DNA from: Brevinematales bacterium
GTDB taxonomy: Bacteria > Spirochaetota > Brevinematia > Brevinematales > GWF1-51-8
Assembly: GCA_013177895.1 (NCBI GenBank)
Contig: JABLXV010000038.1
Location: forward strand, 1 to 41,312
DNA: 41,312 nucleotides
Reading direction: 5' to 3'
The notes under the pieces were generated by a model. The model did no database searches. It was not told the DNA's origin and saw nothing but the letters and a program-made list of their open reading frames with translations. The position numbers and the translations under genes were made by a program. Shown in pieces: positions 41,192 to 41,312 of the stretch (position 1 is its first letter; each line of letters opens with the position of its first letter).

Positions 41192-41312
41192 TGCGCCCCA
41201 AAAACTGGACAGGCAGTTAAGGTGAAATTTTGCTGTGGATATTGTAAAATACAGAAGGAGAAAAACAATGTCACAGCGAACCAAGCATTCAGCGGAATTC
41301 AAGGCGAAAGTT
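41192..41312 (+). mobile_element. left end of an IS3-family-like insertion sequence (cut by window end)
   Basis: TGCGCCCCAAAAACTGGACA begins at 41192 and resembles the terminal inverted repeats of IS3-family elements (TG start, CCCC..AAAAACTGGACA). About 75 bases later a transposase frame opens with a good GGAG site. The far end lies outside the window, so length and target duplication cannot be checked. Confidence 0.65.
41268..41312 (+). CDS. IS3-family transposase OrfA (partial)
   Basis: Only 15 codons are present, MSQRTKHSAEFKAKV, the usual opening of OrfA helix-turn-helix proteins (R-x-x-H/Y-S-A-E-F-K-A-K-V). AGAAGGAG precedes ATG. The frame is open at the window end. Confidence 0.75.
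   Translation, partial: MSQRTKHSAEFKAKV

Overview
The window looks like a chromosomal stretch of a Gram-negative (diderm), probably anaerobic bacterium. The evidence is four lipobox-bearing lipoproteins, a secreted RlpA/SPOR protein and a barrel-like secreted protein, plus a flavodiiron protein and hemerythrin/Fe-S Rrf2 genes typical of anaerobes coping with O2 or NO. FecR-PEGA-propeller and LysM lipoprotein architectures recall spirochaete-like lineages, but the phylum is an inference and I would not name a species. Most genes have a moderately high GC content; two islands (about 30.37-32.11 kb and 36.3-37.6 kb) are visibly AT-rich and carry DNA methylation/restriction genes, which points to horizontal transfer.

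Layout. 0-2.5 kb: a small DUF3592-like membrane protein, a Cys-rich DUF6485-like protein and an orphan CbiM-type Co/Ni permease. 2.7-7.0 kb: translation genes thrS, infC (non-canonical ATC start), rpmI and rplT, followed by an overlapping secreted protein gene. 7.1-10.2 kb: an ECF sigma factor with a large membrane-anchored FecR-PEGA-beta-propeller protein, closed by a strong terminator. 10.4-15.3 kb: a tightly overlapping operon of a TPR protein, dprA, an alpha/beta hydrolase and a 7TM-GAF-PP2C (SpoIIE-like) phosphatase. 15.4-19.5 kb: a repeat-containing lipoprotein, an Ogg2-type DNA glycosylase, a flavin reductase and a flavodiiron protein. 19.7-22.3 kb: glutaredoxin-like gene behind a 28-bp palindrome, folC, and convergent recF. 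22.4-30.3 kb: two paralogous LysM lipoproteins flanking a redox/regulatory block (Rrf2 regulator, DUF438-hemerythrin, separate PAS protein, TetR, second Rrf2), an RlpA-like protein and tRNA-Pro(GGG). 30.4-32.1 kb: restriction endonuclease plus phage-type Dam methyltransferase. 32.3-36.2 kb (minus strand): SPFH protein, thiC, a membrane protein and a sugar nucleotidyltransferase. 36.4-37.6 kb: a second, damaged restriction-modification remnant with a truncated methyltransferase. 37.7-41.1 kb: proA and an FG-GAP-like lipoprotein. The window ends in the first bases of an IS3-family-like insertion sequence.

Working together: the infC-rpmI-rplT cluster is the classic translation operon; the sigma/FecR pair looks like a cell-surface signalling unit; flavin reductase plus flavodiiron protein form an O2/NO-reducing couple; the Rrf2 regulator has a palindrome over its own perfect promoter and a related degenerate site before the hemerythrin gene, suggesting a small Fe-S-sensed regulon. 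Two genes (the DUF6485-like gene and recF) start only about 10 bases after an intrinsic terminator, a recurring arrangement worth testing.
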